DNA from: Membranihabitans maritimus
GTDB taxonomy: Bacteria; Bacteroidota; Bacteroidia; Chitinophagales; Saprospiraceae
DNA: 64,000 nucleotides
Direction of reading: 5' to 3'
Assembly: GCF_021729145.1 (NCBI RefSeq)
Contig: NZ_JAJSLW010000001.1
Location: 186,001 to 250,000 of the forward strand
Shown piece after piece: positions 18,646 through 28,000 of the stretch. The translations under genes and the position numbers were made by a program. The stretch's first letter is position 1; each line of letters starts with the position of its first letter. Below the pieces are notes generated by a model, which worked only from the letters and a program-made list of their open reading frames with translations, searched no databases and was not told the DNA's origin.

Positions 18646-18722
18646 GGCGTGATATTTTGACCCCGTCAATTATACTTTATGCAGCTGAAACGATAAAATG
18701 TTGAATTTAAAATAGATCTCTG

Positions 18723-19061
18723 ATGACATTGCGATTCGTTTATAAAAATTATACAGGCAGGTACATATTTCCTTTTGACCCGATAGAGCCTTATTACCTG
18801 ATGGGTTCTCCTATATTTCCCGAAGTAATTCTACCCCTGGACAATGGCAGTGATTTCAAAATTATTGTAAAAAATGTAAGTGAGGATAATTTCAATATCC
18901 GGTCGGCAAAATTGAACGGTGAAGTATATGACCTTCCCTGGATTGAATATAAAGTATTCACGGAAGGGAGAATCCTGGAATTTGAAATGGGTTCCGAACC
19001 CAAAACGGAATGGGGAAAATACCTGGAAAATCTCCCATTCCAGTTGAGTGTGAATGAATAA
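18723..19061 (+). pseudogene. C-terminal remnant of a GH92-type alpha-mannosidase
   Basis: 112 residues that resemble only the last part of GH92 alpha-mannosidases: PFDPIEPYYLMGSPIFPE, LPLDNGSDFKIIVKN, SAKLNGEVYDLPWIEYK, GRILEFEMGSEPKTEWG. GH92 enzymes are usually around 700-800 residues with the catalytic acids in the missing part, so this cannot be an active mannosidase. The upstream neighbour is an unrelated propeller lipoprotein ending 77 bases earlier, so the rest of the gene has been deleted. It suggests that an ancestor of locus A acted on alpha-mannosides. No signal peptide is present; an expressed free-standing beta-domain is the less likely alternative. Confidence 0.7.
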
Positions 19062-19083
19062 TAACCATTAAAAAAAGCGGAAT

Positions 19084-20355
19084 ATGAGACGAAGAGATCT
19101 ACTACGCAATGGAATCAGAATTTCAGTGGGAATGGCAATGGGGATCAATAATTTGCCTTCCGCGAAGTCACAGAAGGGCATCGTTCCGTTATCCGGTAAA
19201 TTCAATGCGGTACTTCCTTTACCTATCCAGGTTGTCATTGACGATGTAGGTTGGTGGTCCGGAAAGGACGGAAGCCGGCAGGGCGAGCCGTATCGATCCG
19301 GGATCAAAAGAAACCATACTCCGGAAGACTATAACGCCATTGCGGAATTGGGGAAAACACTAAATATAAGACCGCAGGCAGCTATGGTATTGTGCGAATG
19401 GGATAAAAATAATATTCTGAGAAAAATTCCCACGTCGACATGGATGGGGAGAAACTGGGATAATAGCCGCCGAGTAGGCCCCTGGATGGAACAAGCGGCC
19501 GATATTATCAAAAGGAATAAAGCGCATATCGAATTGACTATTCACGGAGTCGGTCACGAATACTGGGTTGGCGGAAAGCCTTCGCGGGCGGAGTGGGCGG
19601 AGGTTAACGGACGCATGCGCCCCCGGGATCAGGTTGAAAAGCACCTCGATGCTTTTGAAGAGATTCTGGAACAACACCAACTGGGGCCGTTCCCGGCATC
19701 ATTTGTACCTACTGCTTTCAATCACGGTTTTGGACGCACTCCGGGTCGGAAAATAAGTATGGCGAAAATTCTGAGTCAAAGGGGGGTGAAATATATTAAT
19801 ACTCCCTTTCACCAGATGTATAATGCCGAAGCCGTTCAATATCAATATTTTGGTTTTGATGCAGATGTCATTACCATCAATAGGGGGAAAGATTTGCTGG
19901 AATGGGATGATACGGGTAAGATACCTGCCGGGAATTTGAATGGGCCGACTTGCGGAATGCACTGGGCCAATCTGATTCATCCCGATCCGTCCCGGAACAG
20001 TGAAATAGTCAACAAATGGGTAGAACTCCTGAAACCGTATGACCGGAGAGAAGATACCATGTTGGCCCCGGATTCGATTTTTTTCCAAAATCAACTTATG
20101 CATTATGAATGCCTGAAAATGTCGATAAATGGAGACCGTATCGTATTTGACTTTACTGAGTTGGATCTTCTTCCCGGCAACAAAGTGAAAAATTTCTTTG
20201 TGCTAAAGATCAAAGGGAAAGAAAATTTAAAATTCACCTCGGATACGGTAGATGTTGAATCAGAAAGGGTAAAAACATCGGGATACGGCCAATTGCATAT
20301 TCTGAGGATATATCGTAAGCGTGAAATTAAAAAAGCCACGTTGGTGGTTTCTTAA
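19084..20355 (+). CDS. Tat-exported polysaccharide-deacetylase-like (NodB-fold) protein
   Basis: 423 residues starting with a Tat-like signal (RRRDLLRNGIRISVGMAMG). The core (about 45-330) has features of a NodB-type (beta/alpha) barrel: VVIDDVGWWSG near residue 50 (the DD pair is normally metal/acid residues), LTIHGVGHEYW near residue 150, PASFVPTAFNHGFGRTPG and MAKILSQRGVKYINTP. The C-terminal about 80 residues are a beta-domain (MSINGDRIVFDFTELDLLPG). If it is a deacetylase or amidohydrolase it would remove substituents from the locus A substrate. The canonical NodB H-x3-H motif is not obvious, so this is a fold-level call. It starts 22 bases after the GH92 remnant. Confidence 0.5.
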   Translation: MRRRDLLRNGIRISVGMAMGINNLPSAKSQKGIVPLSGKFNAVLPLPIQVVIDDVGWWSGKDGSRQGEPYRSGIKRNHTPEDYNAIAELGKTLNIRPQAAMVLCEWDKNNILRKIPTSTWMGRNWDNSRRVGPWMEQAADIIKRNKAHIELTIHGVGHEYWVGGKPSRAEWAEVNGRMRPRDQVEKHLDAFEEILEQHQLGPFPASFVPTAFNHGFGRTPGRKISMAKILSQRGVKYINTPFHQMYNAEAVQYQYFGFDADVITINRGKDLLEWDDTGKIPAGNLNGPTCGMHWANLIHPDPSRNSEIVNKWVELLKPYDRREDTMLAPDSIFFQNQLMHYECLKMSINGDRIVFDFTELDLLPGNKVKNFFVLKIKGKENLKFTSDTVDVESERVKTSGYGQLHILRIYRKREIKKATLVVS

Positions 20356-20456
20356 TGTTCGATCTTTTCTCAAGCTGTCGAAAAGAACATGAGTAATATA
20401 AAACCTTTAAAAACAAGGAATTCAATCATTAGATTTTTTAATAATAAACTGTAATT

Positions 20457-22772
20457 ATGCTTTTTTTTATGAATAGGGTGGGTATGTTCAGATTGGTTTT
20501 GCTAACCGTCTTTTCTTTCTTTTATATAATTATTTCAAATGCATCCAACAACGGGCATATAGTTCACTCGGATCCGTCATGTAAGATCTGGTGGACGGGG
20601 AGTACTTATAAGATTATGAAAAAGGATCCGGTGCCGGAAAAGAAAGGAGAAATTGGTCTTAAAGCCGCAAAAAATGAGACGGAGAGTTTTCAATTGATTT
20701 TGTCTCCGTCGAAGGATCTAAGCAGTGTTTCCATTACCATATCCGGTTTTCGGGAAGAGAATGGAAGTCTTATTTCTTCGGAAAATGTAAAAATCAGGAA
20801 AGTCGAATACGTTAGGGTCACCAAACCTTCGGGTAAATTACATAAAGCGGGGTGGTATCCGGATCCGCTTCCCATGTGCGAGGCGTCTTTTGAAGCGTAT
20901 GCCGGTGTCAATACGCCGCTTTGGTTTACAGTCGAAGTGCCTGCTTCTGCCCTGCCCGGTACGTATACAGGTGATATAACTATCAGATCAGGAACCTGGG
21001 AGGTCAAAATTCCCGTACAGATAAAAGTTTGGGATTTTACCCTGCCCAATAGTCCTTATATGCGTTCCGGATTGAACCTGAAATCAAAATTGATAAGGCA
21101 ATATCACAACTTAAATACGGAAGAAGAATTGAAACATGTAACGGATCTGTATTTCAAGAGCTTTAAAGATTACAAGATATCTCCGTATTATTTTTACGAT
21201 TTATACCCCATTAGAAGGCACGTGAAAGGGGTATATTGGAGAGGCGGTACTTTTGATCCCGACACCAGGTTCAGCGGTCGCTATTCTTACCAGGTAAATG
21301 ATGATAATACAAGGTCTAATGAGTCGGGTACATATACCGAATTGATTGAGATCGATCCCGAGCACCCTTACTTACTGACCTGGCAGGCAAAAACTCCCGA
21401 GGAAAACCAAAAATATACCGTTACGGTTAAGTGCTATGATGAAAATAAAAAGCCGATTTACTGGTCGCTAAAATGGAACGTTTGCGAAGGCGGTAAGAAT
21501 TGGAAGGCGGATAGCCTGTTTATCGATACGACCGGATTTTTCACCTACGAAGACCTTCCCGATTATCGTCCTTTTCCCGAAAATGCCCGTTATGCAAGTG
21601 TTCATCTTTATGCTGTCCTTCCCGATCGTTCCGGATCGGAGACCGGTACGGTATGGTTTGATGATTTTCGATTTACAGATTTGGAGACAAATGAAAATCT
21701 CTTGCCTAAGGGAGATTTTGAACAGGACTTAAATGCGTTGGATCTCGAACTGGATTTCTCGGAATTTGATAAAGCCGCCCGTAAATACCTGGATGAATTG
21801 GGATTTACGGGGTTCCGTCTTCAAATATCGGAATTGGGGCGAAAACCTTTCTCGGATTTAAGGGATAAAGGATGGTTTAACGGCTTTATTAGCGGTACTC
21901 CGGAATACAAAAAACTTATCACGTTATATCTTGGAGGATTACAGGATCATCTTGAAGCGAACGGTTGGTTGGGTAAAGAATACATATATTGGATTGACGA
22001 ACCGGATCAGGAACATTATGAAGATGTTCGACGCGGTATGGATATGATCCATGAAGCGGCTCCGAAGCTTGTTCGTTTCATCAGTGAAAATAATCCGGGC
22101 CCGGGAATCATGGACGTTACTGAAATCGGATGTCCGGTCCTATATAAAGTGGATCCCCAAAGGGTCCGGGACTGGTCGAAAAACGGACGTCAATTCTGGT
22201 CATATTTAATGTGCTGGCCCAAAGAACCGCATGTGAACTTATTTATAGATTCGGATGCCATTAATATGAGAATGTGGATTTGGATTTCTTACGTATATAA
22301 TCTAGAAGGGATTATTATTTGGCAATCCAATCAGTGGAATCGTACCAGCGGGGCTGCGCCCGATCATATTTTACAGAACATCTGGGAGGATCCTATGACG
22401 TATAAATCGGGATACGGTACACCTTACGGATCCGCTCCGGAATTCGGGAATGGGGACGGAATGCTTTTTTACCCTCCCAACCGTCATCCGAATGAAGACG
22501 ATTCCATGTACATTACTGGTCCGGTTCCTTCCCTCCGGCTTGAAATTCTAAGAGAAGGCTTAGATGATTATGACTATATGATTATGCTCGAAAAGGCTAT
22601 GGAGGATATGAGTTCCCATTCGAAGGAATTGAAAAATGAATGTATAGATGTATTGAACTTTGGCAAGGATCTTTTTGCCGATGATACGCAATACGTCAAA
22701 AATCCGGAAATTCTAATGAATTATCGAAATAAAATGGGGGATTTATTAGAAATCCTTTACCAGAATCATTAA
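20457..22772 (+). CDS. DUF4091 glycoside-hydrolase-like protein (GH123-related), secreted
   Basis: 771 residues. The ATG at 20457 is used; another at 20469 would still leave the signal peptide (FRLVLLTVFSFFYIIISNAS). The N-terminal beta-domain (about 50-200) includes KAAKNETESFQLIL and PGTYTGDITI. A carbohydrate-binding-like beta-sandwich insert (about 255-430: RFSGRYSYQVNDD, TVWFDDFRFTD) follows, and then a TIM-barrel region (about 440-680) with YWIDEPDQEHYEDVRRG and IGCPVLYKVDP. The C-terminal LRLEILREGLDDYDYMIMLE is the DUF4091 signature. The fold is shared with GH123 N-acetyl-beta-galactosaminidases, and DEP carries the likely acid residue. It would cleave a glycosidic bond, possibly of an amino sugar. 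It is one of the few plausible glycan-cleaving enzymes in locus A. Confidence 0.82.
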   Translation: MLFFMNRVGMFRLVLLTVFSFFYIIISNASNNGHIVHSDPSCKIWWTGSTYKIMKKDPVPEKKGEIGLKAAKNETESFQLILSPSKDLSSVSITISGFREENGSLISSENVKIRKVEYVRVTKPSGKLHKAGWYPDPLPMCEASFEAYAGVNTPLWFTVEVPASALPGTYTGDITIRSGTWEVKIPVQIKVWDFTLPNSPYMRSGLNLKSKLIRQYHNLNTEEELKHVTDLYFKSFKDYKISPYYFYDLYPIRRHVKGVYWRGGTFDPDTRFSGRYSYQVNDDNTRSNESGTYTELIEIDPEHPYLLTWQAKTPEENQKYTVTVKCYDENKKPIYWSLKWNVCEGGKNWKADSLFIDTTGFFTYEDLPDYRPFPENARYASVHLYAVLPDRSGSETGTVWFDDFRFTDLETNENLLPKGDFEQDLNALDLELDFSEFDKAARKYLDELGFTGFRLQISELGRKPFSDLRDKGWFNGFISGTPEYKKLITLYLGGLQDHLEANGWLGKEYIYWIDEPDQEHYEDVRRGMDMIHEAAPKLVRFISENNPGPGIMDVTEIGCPVLYKVDPQRVRDWSKNGRQFWSYLMCWPKEPHVNLFIDSDAINMRMWIWISYVYNLEGIIIWQSNQWNRTSGAAPDHILQNIWEDPMTYKSGYGTPYGSAPEFGNGDGMLFYPPNRHPNEDDSMYITGPVPSLRLEILREGLDDYDYMIMLEKAMEDMSSHSKELKNECIDVLNFGKDLFADDTQYVKNPEILMNYRNKMGDLLEILYQNH

Positions 22773-23471
22773 GATTATTATACGATAAGATATGAATAGA
22801 AATAACAAAATTCTGATAAAAATTATCTCCCGGCTCATTTATATGATGACGGCGTTTTGCCTATCACAAAATGCAATTTATGCCCAGGTTGGTTCCGTAT
22901 TTCGCGGTTGGGAAAAAGGTTTTCTCGATATTCATCATATTAATACAGGTAAAGGTGAGTCTGCATTTTTTATTTTCCCGGATGGAACTACTATGTTGGC
23001 GGATGCGGGAGCCACCGGACGCGCAAAACCGAGAGTAACGGATGCCAAACCCAACGATGACAAAACGCCGGGTGATTGGATTGCCCGGTACATACTACAT
23101 TTTCTTGATGAAACCCCTGAAAAAAGATTGGATTACATATTAATTAGCCACTTTCATGATGACCATATGGGAACTTTTTCTCAGGACTTGAAACCATCAG
23201 AAAAGGGAAATTATTTGTTGAGTGGAATTACTGAAGTGGCTGACAAAATTCCCTTCGGTAAGTTGATCGACCGCGGTTGGCCGGAGTACAATTGGCCCCG
23301 ACCTTTACAAAGTAAAGGCATGGGCAACTATATCCGTTTTATTCAATGGCAAACCTCCGAAAACAATGCTGTAGCAGAACAATTTGATGTAGGCTCCAAA
23401 GATCAGATCAAATTGTTATTCAATCCCGGTGATTATCCCGAATTCTCCGTTCGAAACATTGCTTCCAACGG

Positions 23472-25156
23472 GAGACCATGCAAAAAGTCTCTTTTTCATT
23501 AAAAATAAAGGTTTTAAGGCAAATCCAATGGTATTTGGAGAGTTTAGTTTTATTTTCACTAATTCAAATCGATTTGTCTTTTTTGATTACACCCTCTTAG
23601 AACTGCTAAAAATGCCTCAATTTGATCATAAAATGGTAAAACAAGCTCTCCTAGCTTGCTTTTCAGCTCATCTACACCTAATATTTGGATGAGTCGCACC
23701 AGATTGTATATGCTAAAGCATAAGTAAACCTCTGAGAGCACCTTCTCTTTCCCTTTTACTAATGTGTAAGTGAAGTGCCATTGCCGTTTCAGTGTGCCAA
23801 ATTGATGTTCCGTAATCTGTTGCCTTTGTCGGTAATAATCAGGGTTAGCTTCTACTCGCGCTTGGTTTTGTTCTACATCAGGTTGATAATAATTTCGTTC
23901 TATAAAACGACCATTCTTGTTTTTCGTGCATTGTTTTCTTAGGCTACAGCCTTTGCAAGCTTTGGTTTTGTAGTGTTTAACTTTGTGTCCCCTTTTATTA
24001 TACCATCTTCCATTGGTGATCATCGTTTGTCCTGCTGGGCAGGTGTAGGTGTCTTCGGATTCATTGTATTCAAAGATCTGCATATCGTATAGACCATTCT
24101 TTTGGCTGGAGTGTTCTTTTGGTGAAGAGTATGTGGTGATGTTATTGGCGGTACATTTTGCTATTTGTTCTCCTGTAGTGTAACCTTTATCGGTAAGTAC
24201 ATTCATTTGCTTTACTCCTAAAAGCGCTTTAGCTTCAATGGCCATCGGTGCCAGGGCATGGGTGTCATTTACGCTACCTGTTTGGGCATTGATGAACAGA
24301 TTATGTTTGCTATCGCATCCAGCTTGTACATTATAACCTACATTGACGATGTTCCGATGAAGGACTACGGAACGAGCATCTGCATCAACCTTGCTAATTT
24401 GCTTTTGGCCAGTGTCGTTCAGTTCTTTTTCAATGGCCTTGTACTTCCTCTTCTTTTCCTTTTGAAAGTCGATCTTTTCCTTTATTTCCTGCTCCTGTTT
24501 TATGCCATCGGCTTCATTGAGTTGGTTTTCATATTCAGCTATTTTGTTATCGATGTAATCCACATGGCGATCTATCTTTCTCTGATTAAAATTGTTCTTC
24601 AGACTATTCTGGGCTCTTATTTTGAAGGAGTCAATAGCGATGGTTTCCCCTTCGATCAATTGCCATTCCTTCAGCAGCAGCACAAAGTGCTGGAAGGCTT
24701 TTTTAAAGGCTTTTGTGTTGTTGGCTCTAAAATAGCAGATGGTTCGTGGTGAGGGCCTGAGTCCTTTAAGTAACCACCAAACTTCTACATTTACAAGACA
24801 AGCTTGATGTAATTTGTTACTCGAACGAAGACCATGACGATAGCCATACATATACAACTTGAGTAAAACCGATGGATGATAGGGTGGTCGACCTGTTGAT
24901 TCGTGATTAATATGACGAAAACCTAAATCCTCCAATGGCAAGGCATCCACAAATAAGTCTACCAATCTTGCATAAGAATTTTGATCAACCAAAGACTCTA
25001 AGTCCATCATGGTCAGCTGTAAACGATCTATTTCGTGTTCTAAATGCTGCATAAATGTTGATTATGTATTCATTACAAAATACAAAACCATACTCACACA
25101 TTATGTATTTTTATATGTGAGTTATCCACATTTAGCTTGGGTTTTTGCGCAATCTG
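23472..25156 (-). mobile_element. IS1182-type insertion sequence, 1685 bp, with 4-bp target duplication
   Basis: Borders come from restoration of the interrupted MBL gene. ACGG is present at 23468-23471 and again at 25157-25160. The ends form an imperfect inverted repeat: left GAGACCATGCAAAAAG against complemented right CAGATTGCGCAAAAAC, sharing AGA and GCAAAAA at the same positions. The transposase is on the minus strand. The element sits inside the last gene of locus A, and an intact transposase suggests recent insertion. Confidence 0.88.
23559..25052 (-). CDS. IS1182-family transposase
   Basis: 497 residues with an intact frame. The N-terminal DUF772 region (about 50-110) has GRPPYHPSVLLKLYMYGYRHGLRSS and RTICYFRANN. 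The first catalytic Asp is in IAIDSFKIRAQNS (about residue 140), followed by a coiled Lys/Glu-rich insert. The second Asp is in NVLTDKGYTTGEQ (about residue 290). A cysteine-rich zinc-knuckle-like segment follows (CPAGQTM, CKGCSLRKQC). The Glu is in ITEHQFGTLKRQW (about residue 440). This order is typical of IS1182-group DDE transposases. It mobilises the element that disrupts the MBL gene. Antisense ORFs inside it are shadows. Confidence 0.94.
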   Translation of the reverse strand: MQHLEHEIDRLQLTMMDLESLVDQNSYARLVDLFVDALPLEDLGFRHINHESTGRPPYHPSVLLKLYMYGYRHGLRSSNKLHQACLVNVEVWWLLKGLRPSPRTICYFRANNTKAFKKAFQHFVLLLKEWQLIEGETIAIDSFKIRAQNSLKNNFNQRKIDRHVDYIDNKIAEYENQLNEADGIKQEQEIKEKIDFQKEKKRKYKAIEKELNDTGQKQISKVDADARSVVLHRNIVNVGYNVQAGCDSKHNLFINAQTGSVNDTHALAPMAIEAKALLGVKQMNVLTDKGYTTGEQIAKCTANNITTYSSPKEHSSQKNGLYDMQIFEYNESEDTYTCPAGQTMITNGRWYNKRGHKVKHYKTKACKGCSLRKQCTKNKNGRFIERNYYQPDVEQNQARVEANPDYYRQRQQITEHQFGTLKRQWHFTYTLVKGKEKVLSEVYLCFSIYNLVRLIQILGVDELKSKLGELVLPFYDQIEAFLAVLRGCNQKRQIDLN

Positions 25157-25814
25157 ACGGTTATGTCTGGACGGGGGTGGGCGATAATAAAAGAAACCAT
25201 TTTCCTCCTTTGGATCATTTATCTTCTTCGGAATACCCCAATGAAAACAGATGTAGTGTAGCATTTCGAATGTCGTATGGGAAGTTTGATTATTACAGCG
25301 GAGGCGATCTCATAACCGGGGAGGCAGGGCATTGGCAGGATATAGAAACCCCCGTAGGTCGGGTTACCGGCCCCGTGGAGGTCTGCATTGCCAATCACCA
25401 CGCCTACTACGATGCTATGGGGCTTGGATTTTTACGTGCTACCCGTCCACGGGTACATATTATTCAGGCCTGGGCTCCGAGCCATCCTTCTCCCTCCGTT
25501 GTAAGTCGTATGATGTCAACCTGGACATATCCGGGTCCCCGGGATGTATTTTCAACGAATATAATGGAAGAGACTCATGTGGTCATCGGTTCAAGAATCG
25601 ATCAAATGAAAAGTCAGCAGGGGCATGTGGTCATACGGGTTGCTCCCGGCGGAGAGCACTTCATGATATACGTATTAAATGATTCTGACGAGGATTTCCG
25701 AATTAAATCGATTCACGGTCCCTATAAATGTGAATAAATGATTAGTATTTCACGATCTTGTAAATGGATATATATCCCTTAAAAATGTTGAAAAAGTGAA
25801 CTTATGGGAGCGTT

Positions 25815-26345
25815 TTAAAAATGTGAAAGCAATAGAAAAAACCATATCATCAATTCATATTTTCCCCGTAAGGTCTTTAAGGCCTGAACCATGTGGTTTT
25901 TAACGGTGTTGGCCGATATTCCCAATTTTTGAGCTATTTGTTGATGGGTTAAACCCTCGTGCCGGCTTAGGTAGAAAACTTTTCTCTGCTGCGATGGTAA
26001 ATTATTAATTTCCTGTTCGAAATTGCTTCTTAAATCCCGGACCAGAACAAGTTCTTCGCATTGTACAGTAGTGTCTTTCATGTTTTTTAGAAGCTGAGCT
26101 TTTAGGTCGGTGGAGTTTTTTATTTTTCGAAATTCTTTAAATATTGCATTCCGGGCTATTGAGAAGATATATGCATTAAAATTATCTATCGATTCCAGCG
26201 GAGTCTTTGTCTTGGTGAGTTCGAGGAATACGTTTTGGGCTAGGTCATTTGCGAGGTCAGCATTTTTTATGTGCACTACCATGAACCTATAAACTCGATC
26301 ATAGTATTCATCAATTATTTTTTCTATTGAATTGTTGCTATCCAT
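25815..26345 (-). CDS. ECF-type sigma factor without adjacent anti-sigma gene
   Basis: 176 residues, with region 2 (KIIDEYYDRVYRFMVVHI, ANDLAQNVFLELTK) and region 4 (LPSQQRKVFYLSRHEGLTHQQIAQKLGISANTVKNH), ending in a hydrophobic tail (LMIWFFLLLSHF). It is related to the other two ECF sigma factors here. Unlike them it has no divergent fecR and susCD: the divergent neighbour is a phosphatase gene (26690). Either its partners were lost, it controls genes elsewhere, or it directly controls the phosphatase. The 18-bp element at 26417-26434 upstream is shared with the sigma gene at 28001-28546 at nearly the same distance, suggesting common control of the two sigma genes. Confidence 0.92.
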   Translation of the reverse strand: MDSNNSIEKIIDEYYDRVYRFMVVHIKNADLANDLAQNVFLELTKTKTPLESIDNFNAYIFSIARNAIFKEFRKIKNSTDLKAQLLKNMKDTTVQCEELVLVRDLRSNFEQEINNLPSQQRKVFYLSRHEGLTHQQIAQKLGISANTVKNHMVQALKTLRGKYELMIWFFLLLSHF

Positions 26346-26689
26346 CAGAGGTTTTCCGTCATAAAATTTAATAACACTAAAATTAACAGTTACTTGCGAA
26401 GTCTTCGATAGAAGTCTTTTAAGTTATTGTTATCCTTTTGTAAAAGTTGAATTGAAAATGAGGGTATATTATTGTTTGTATTTTGACATTGCTCTAAAGA
26501 GTGTTTTGACCTGGAACTACTTATCCGCAGATCTGAGTAGCCAGGATGGTGGATAAGTCAAGCCAGGGGAATTAAAGAAGTAATACCGCGCCCTGAACTA
26601 CTGATAATTTTTCCGTAATTTGATAAAAAGTCACTTTAAAAAGCATATTTTCGGGTAATAATTTTCCTTTATCATTCGAAATATATGCA
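26346..26689. other. Intergenic region between divergent sigma and phosphatase genes
   Basis: 344 bases with no convincing ORF. It contains the 18-bp element at 26417-26434 shared with the locus B sigma upstream region. The right half (26480-26640) is slightly less A/T-rich and carries nothing else I recognise. The ACTAGT-N18 promoter pair found before the fecR genes is absent. Confidence 0.6.
26417..26434 (-). promoter_or_regulatory. 18-bp element upstream of orphan sigma gene, shared with 28620-28637
   Basis: Read on the minus strand it is GATAACAATAACTTAAAA. It ends 71 bases before the sigma start codon. The identical 18 bases lie 73 bases before the start of the next sigma gene. Surrounding bases differ, which fits a regulator-binding site or upstream promoter element. 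Confidence 0.5.
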
Positions 26690-28000
26690 ATGAGGCAATT
26701 GAAGAAAAATATCTGGATTGTAATTACTATTTATCTTTTTTATGGGCTGCAATTTAGTACTGCGCAAAGTCAACCGTTGGGTCTTTTCCTTACCTGGCAA
26801 CAGGATCCCACCACGACCATGACGATTGACTGGCATGTGGAGTCCGAAGAAACGCGGGAGTCCGTTTTTAGATATCGAATATCCGGGGAAAATAGTGCAT
26901 GGACCCTGGATACAGCTAGTCAATATCCATTTCCCTTTTCAGAAAGGACTATTCAAAGGATAGAGGTTACAGGACTGAATGCAGGAACTGAATATGAATT
27001 TAAGTTAGGCGATTACCAGCGTATTTACAAATTCAGAACTATGCCTGAAAATAATTTCAGACCAATTCGATTCGTCGACGGTGGCGATGTGTCCACAGGC
27101 GAAAGATTTCGAACAATGAATAAAATCGCGATGAAATACGATCCCGATTTTATTATTTGGGGAGGGGACCTGGCCTATGCCAATGCCAAAAAGGATAACT
27201 TGAAAGCCTGGTATAAATGGTTTGACGGGATTAAGGAAGATCTGATAACGGAAGATGGACGGGTAGTGCCTATCGTTCTTACCATTGGGAATCACGATGT
27301 CACCAATCACCATTATCCATATGCCGAAAGTACAATGAAAGAAAAAGGTATGTGGTATGATTTTATAAAACAGGTAAAGAGCAACCAATTTCCCGAGTCA
27401 ACAACAGAATGGCGTAATGAAAATGCACCTTTTTATTATGGTTTATTCGCTTTTCCGGGGCACCCGGGTTATGGAGTATTGGATTTTGGAAGCTACCTGA
27501 GTTTAATATGCCTGGATAGTTCTCACAGCAACCTGGTAAGTGGTAAACAGACGGATTGGCTGGAAAATGTATTGCAACAAAGGGCTGGAAAAATGGCACA
27601 TATAATTCCCTTTTATCACAAACAGGCCTATCCTTCGAAACGAGTTCATCCCGGAGGAGTAAGAAGTCAATTTTGGTCCGTTCAAATATTTAAAAACTGG
27701 GTCCCGTTATTTGAAAAATACGGGGTAAAAGTGGCTCTTGAGCACGACGATCACACTTTCAAAAGAACCTATCCCCTATTGAAAGATAGAATAGCCCCCT
27801 CTGGTATTGTCTATATTGGAGATGGGGCATGGGGTGTCGATCCCGAAACTCCAAAGACTCCAGACGAAGTTTGGTATTTGGAAAAGACAGCGAGCATGAA
27901 TCACGTAGTAGTAGTGACTCTACAGGGACCTTTCCAGCATTTTTTGATGATCAATAATGAAGGGAAAGCGATTGATGAGTATCCGGAGGTGCCCCGATAA
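26690..28000 (+). CDS. Secreted purple-acid-phosphatase-like metallophosphoesterase, copy 1 of 2
   Basis: 436 residues. The signal peptide (WIVITIYLFYGLQFSTAQ) is followed by a fibronectin-III-like domain (about 28-118: LTWQQDPTTTMTIDW, GLNAGTEYEFKLGD) as in purple acid phosphatases. The calcineurin-type catalytic domain follows with FVDGGDVSTG, IIWGGDLAYAN, LTIGNHDVT, IPFYHKQAY and LEHDDHTFKR. It should cleave phosphomonoesters with a two-metal centre in the periplasm or at the cell surface. Bases 26786-27988 appear identical to 46325-47527, although the signal peptide and last residues differ. Its stop abuts the stop of the convergent sigma gene (28001), leaving no intergenic space. Confidence 0.9.
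   Translation: MRQLKKNIWIVITIYLFYGLQFSTAQSQPLGLFLTWQQDPTTTMTIDWHVESEETRESVFRYRISGENSAWTLDTASQYPFPFSERTIQRIEVTGLNAGTEYEFKLGDYQRIYKFRTMPENNFRPIRFVDGGDVSTGERFRTMNKIAMKYDPDFIIWGGDLAYANAKKDNLKAWYKWFDGIKEDLITEDGRVVPIVLTIGNHDVTNHHYPYAESTMKEKGMWYDFIKQVKSNQFPESTTEWRNENAPFYYGLFAFPGHPGYGVLDFGSYLSLICLDSSHSNLVSGKQTDWLENVLQQRAGKMAHIIPFYHKQAYPSKRVHPGGVRSQFWSVQIFKNWVPLFEKYGVKVALEHDDHTFKRTYPLLKDRIAPSGIVYIGDGAWGVDPETPKTPDEVWYLEKTASMNHVVVVTLQGPFQHFLMINNEGKAIDEYPEVPR
26786..27988 (+). repeat. 1203-bp block, apparently identical to 46325-47527
   Basis: The block begins after the signal-peptide region at TTCCTTACCTGG and ends at TATCCGGAG, eleven bases before the end of the gene. Outside it the two genes are still related in protein (QPLG-L/I-F before, EYPE-x-P after) but differ in bases. 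Sharp borders inside a homologous gene pair suggest gene conversion or a very recent recombination. Confidence 0.93.

Larger units (their letters stand above)
22792..25737 (+). pseudogene. MBL-fold (ComEC-like) secreted hydrolase, interrupted by an insertion sequence
   Basis: The gene is split into 22792-23471 and 25161-25737. Removing 23472-25156 plus one copy of the ACGG duplication rejoins the frame exactly, giving NIASNGYVWTG and a 418-residue protein. The N-terminal part has a signal peptide (ending NAIYAQ), HHINTGKGESAFFIFPDG and the metal-binding SHFHDDHMG motif. The C-terminal part has SYGKFDYYSGGDL and VCIANHHAYYD, typical of metallo-beta-lactamase-fold hydrolases of the ComEC type. 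As it stands, the first half runs into the element and stops after a few foreign residues, so it should be non-functional. It was the last gene of locus A and may have been a phosphodiesterase-like hydrolase; that role is inferred only from fold and context. Confidence 0.93.

Noticed and set aside
24258-24752. 164-residue plus-strand ORF inside the IS1182-type element
   Set aside because: It is antisense to the clear transposase and has the hydrophobic composition of a shadow frame.
26672-27685. Antisense ORFs (127, 78 and 60 residues) that recur at 46544-47224
   Set aside because: They recur only because the underlying 1203-bp block is duplicated; they are shadows of the phosphatase gene.
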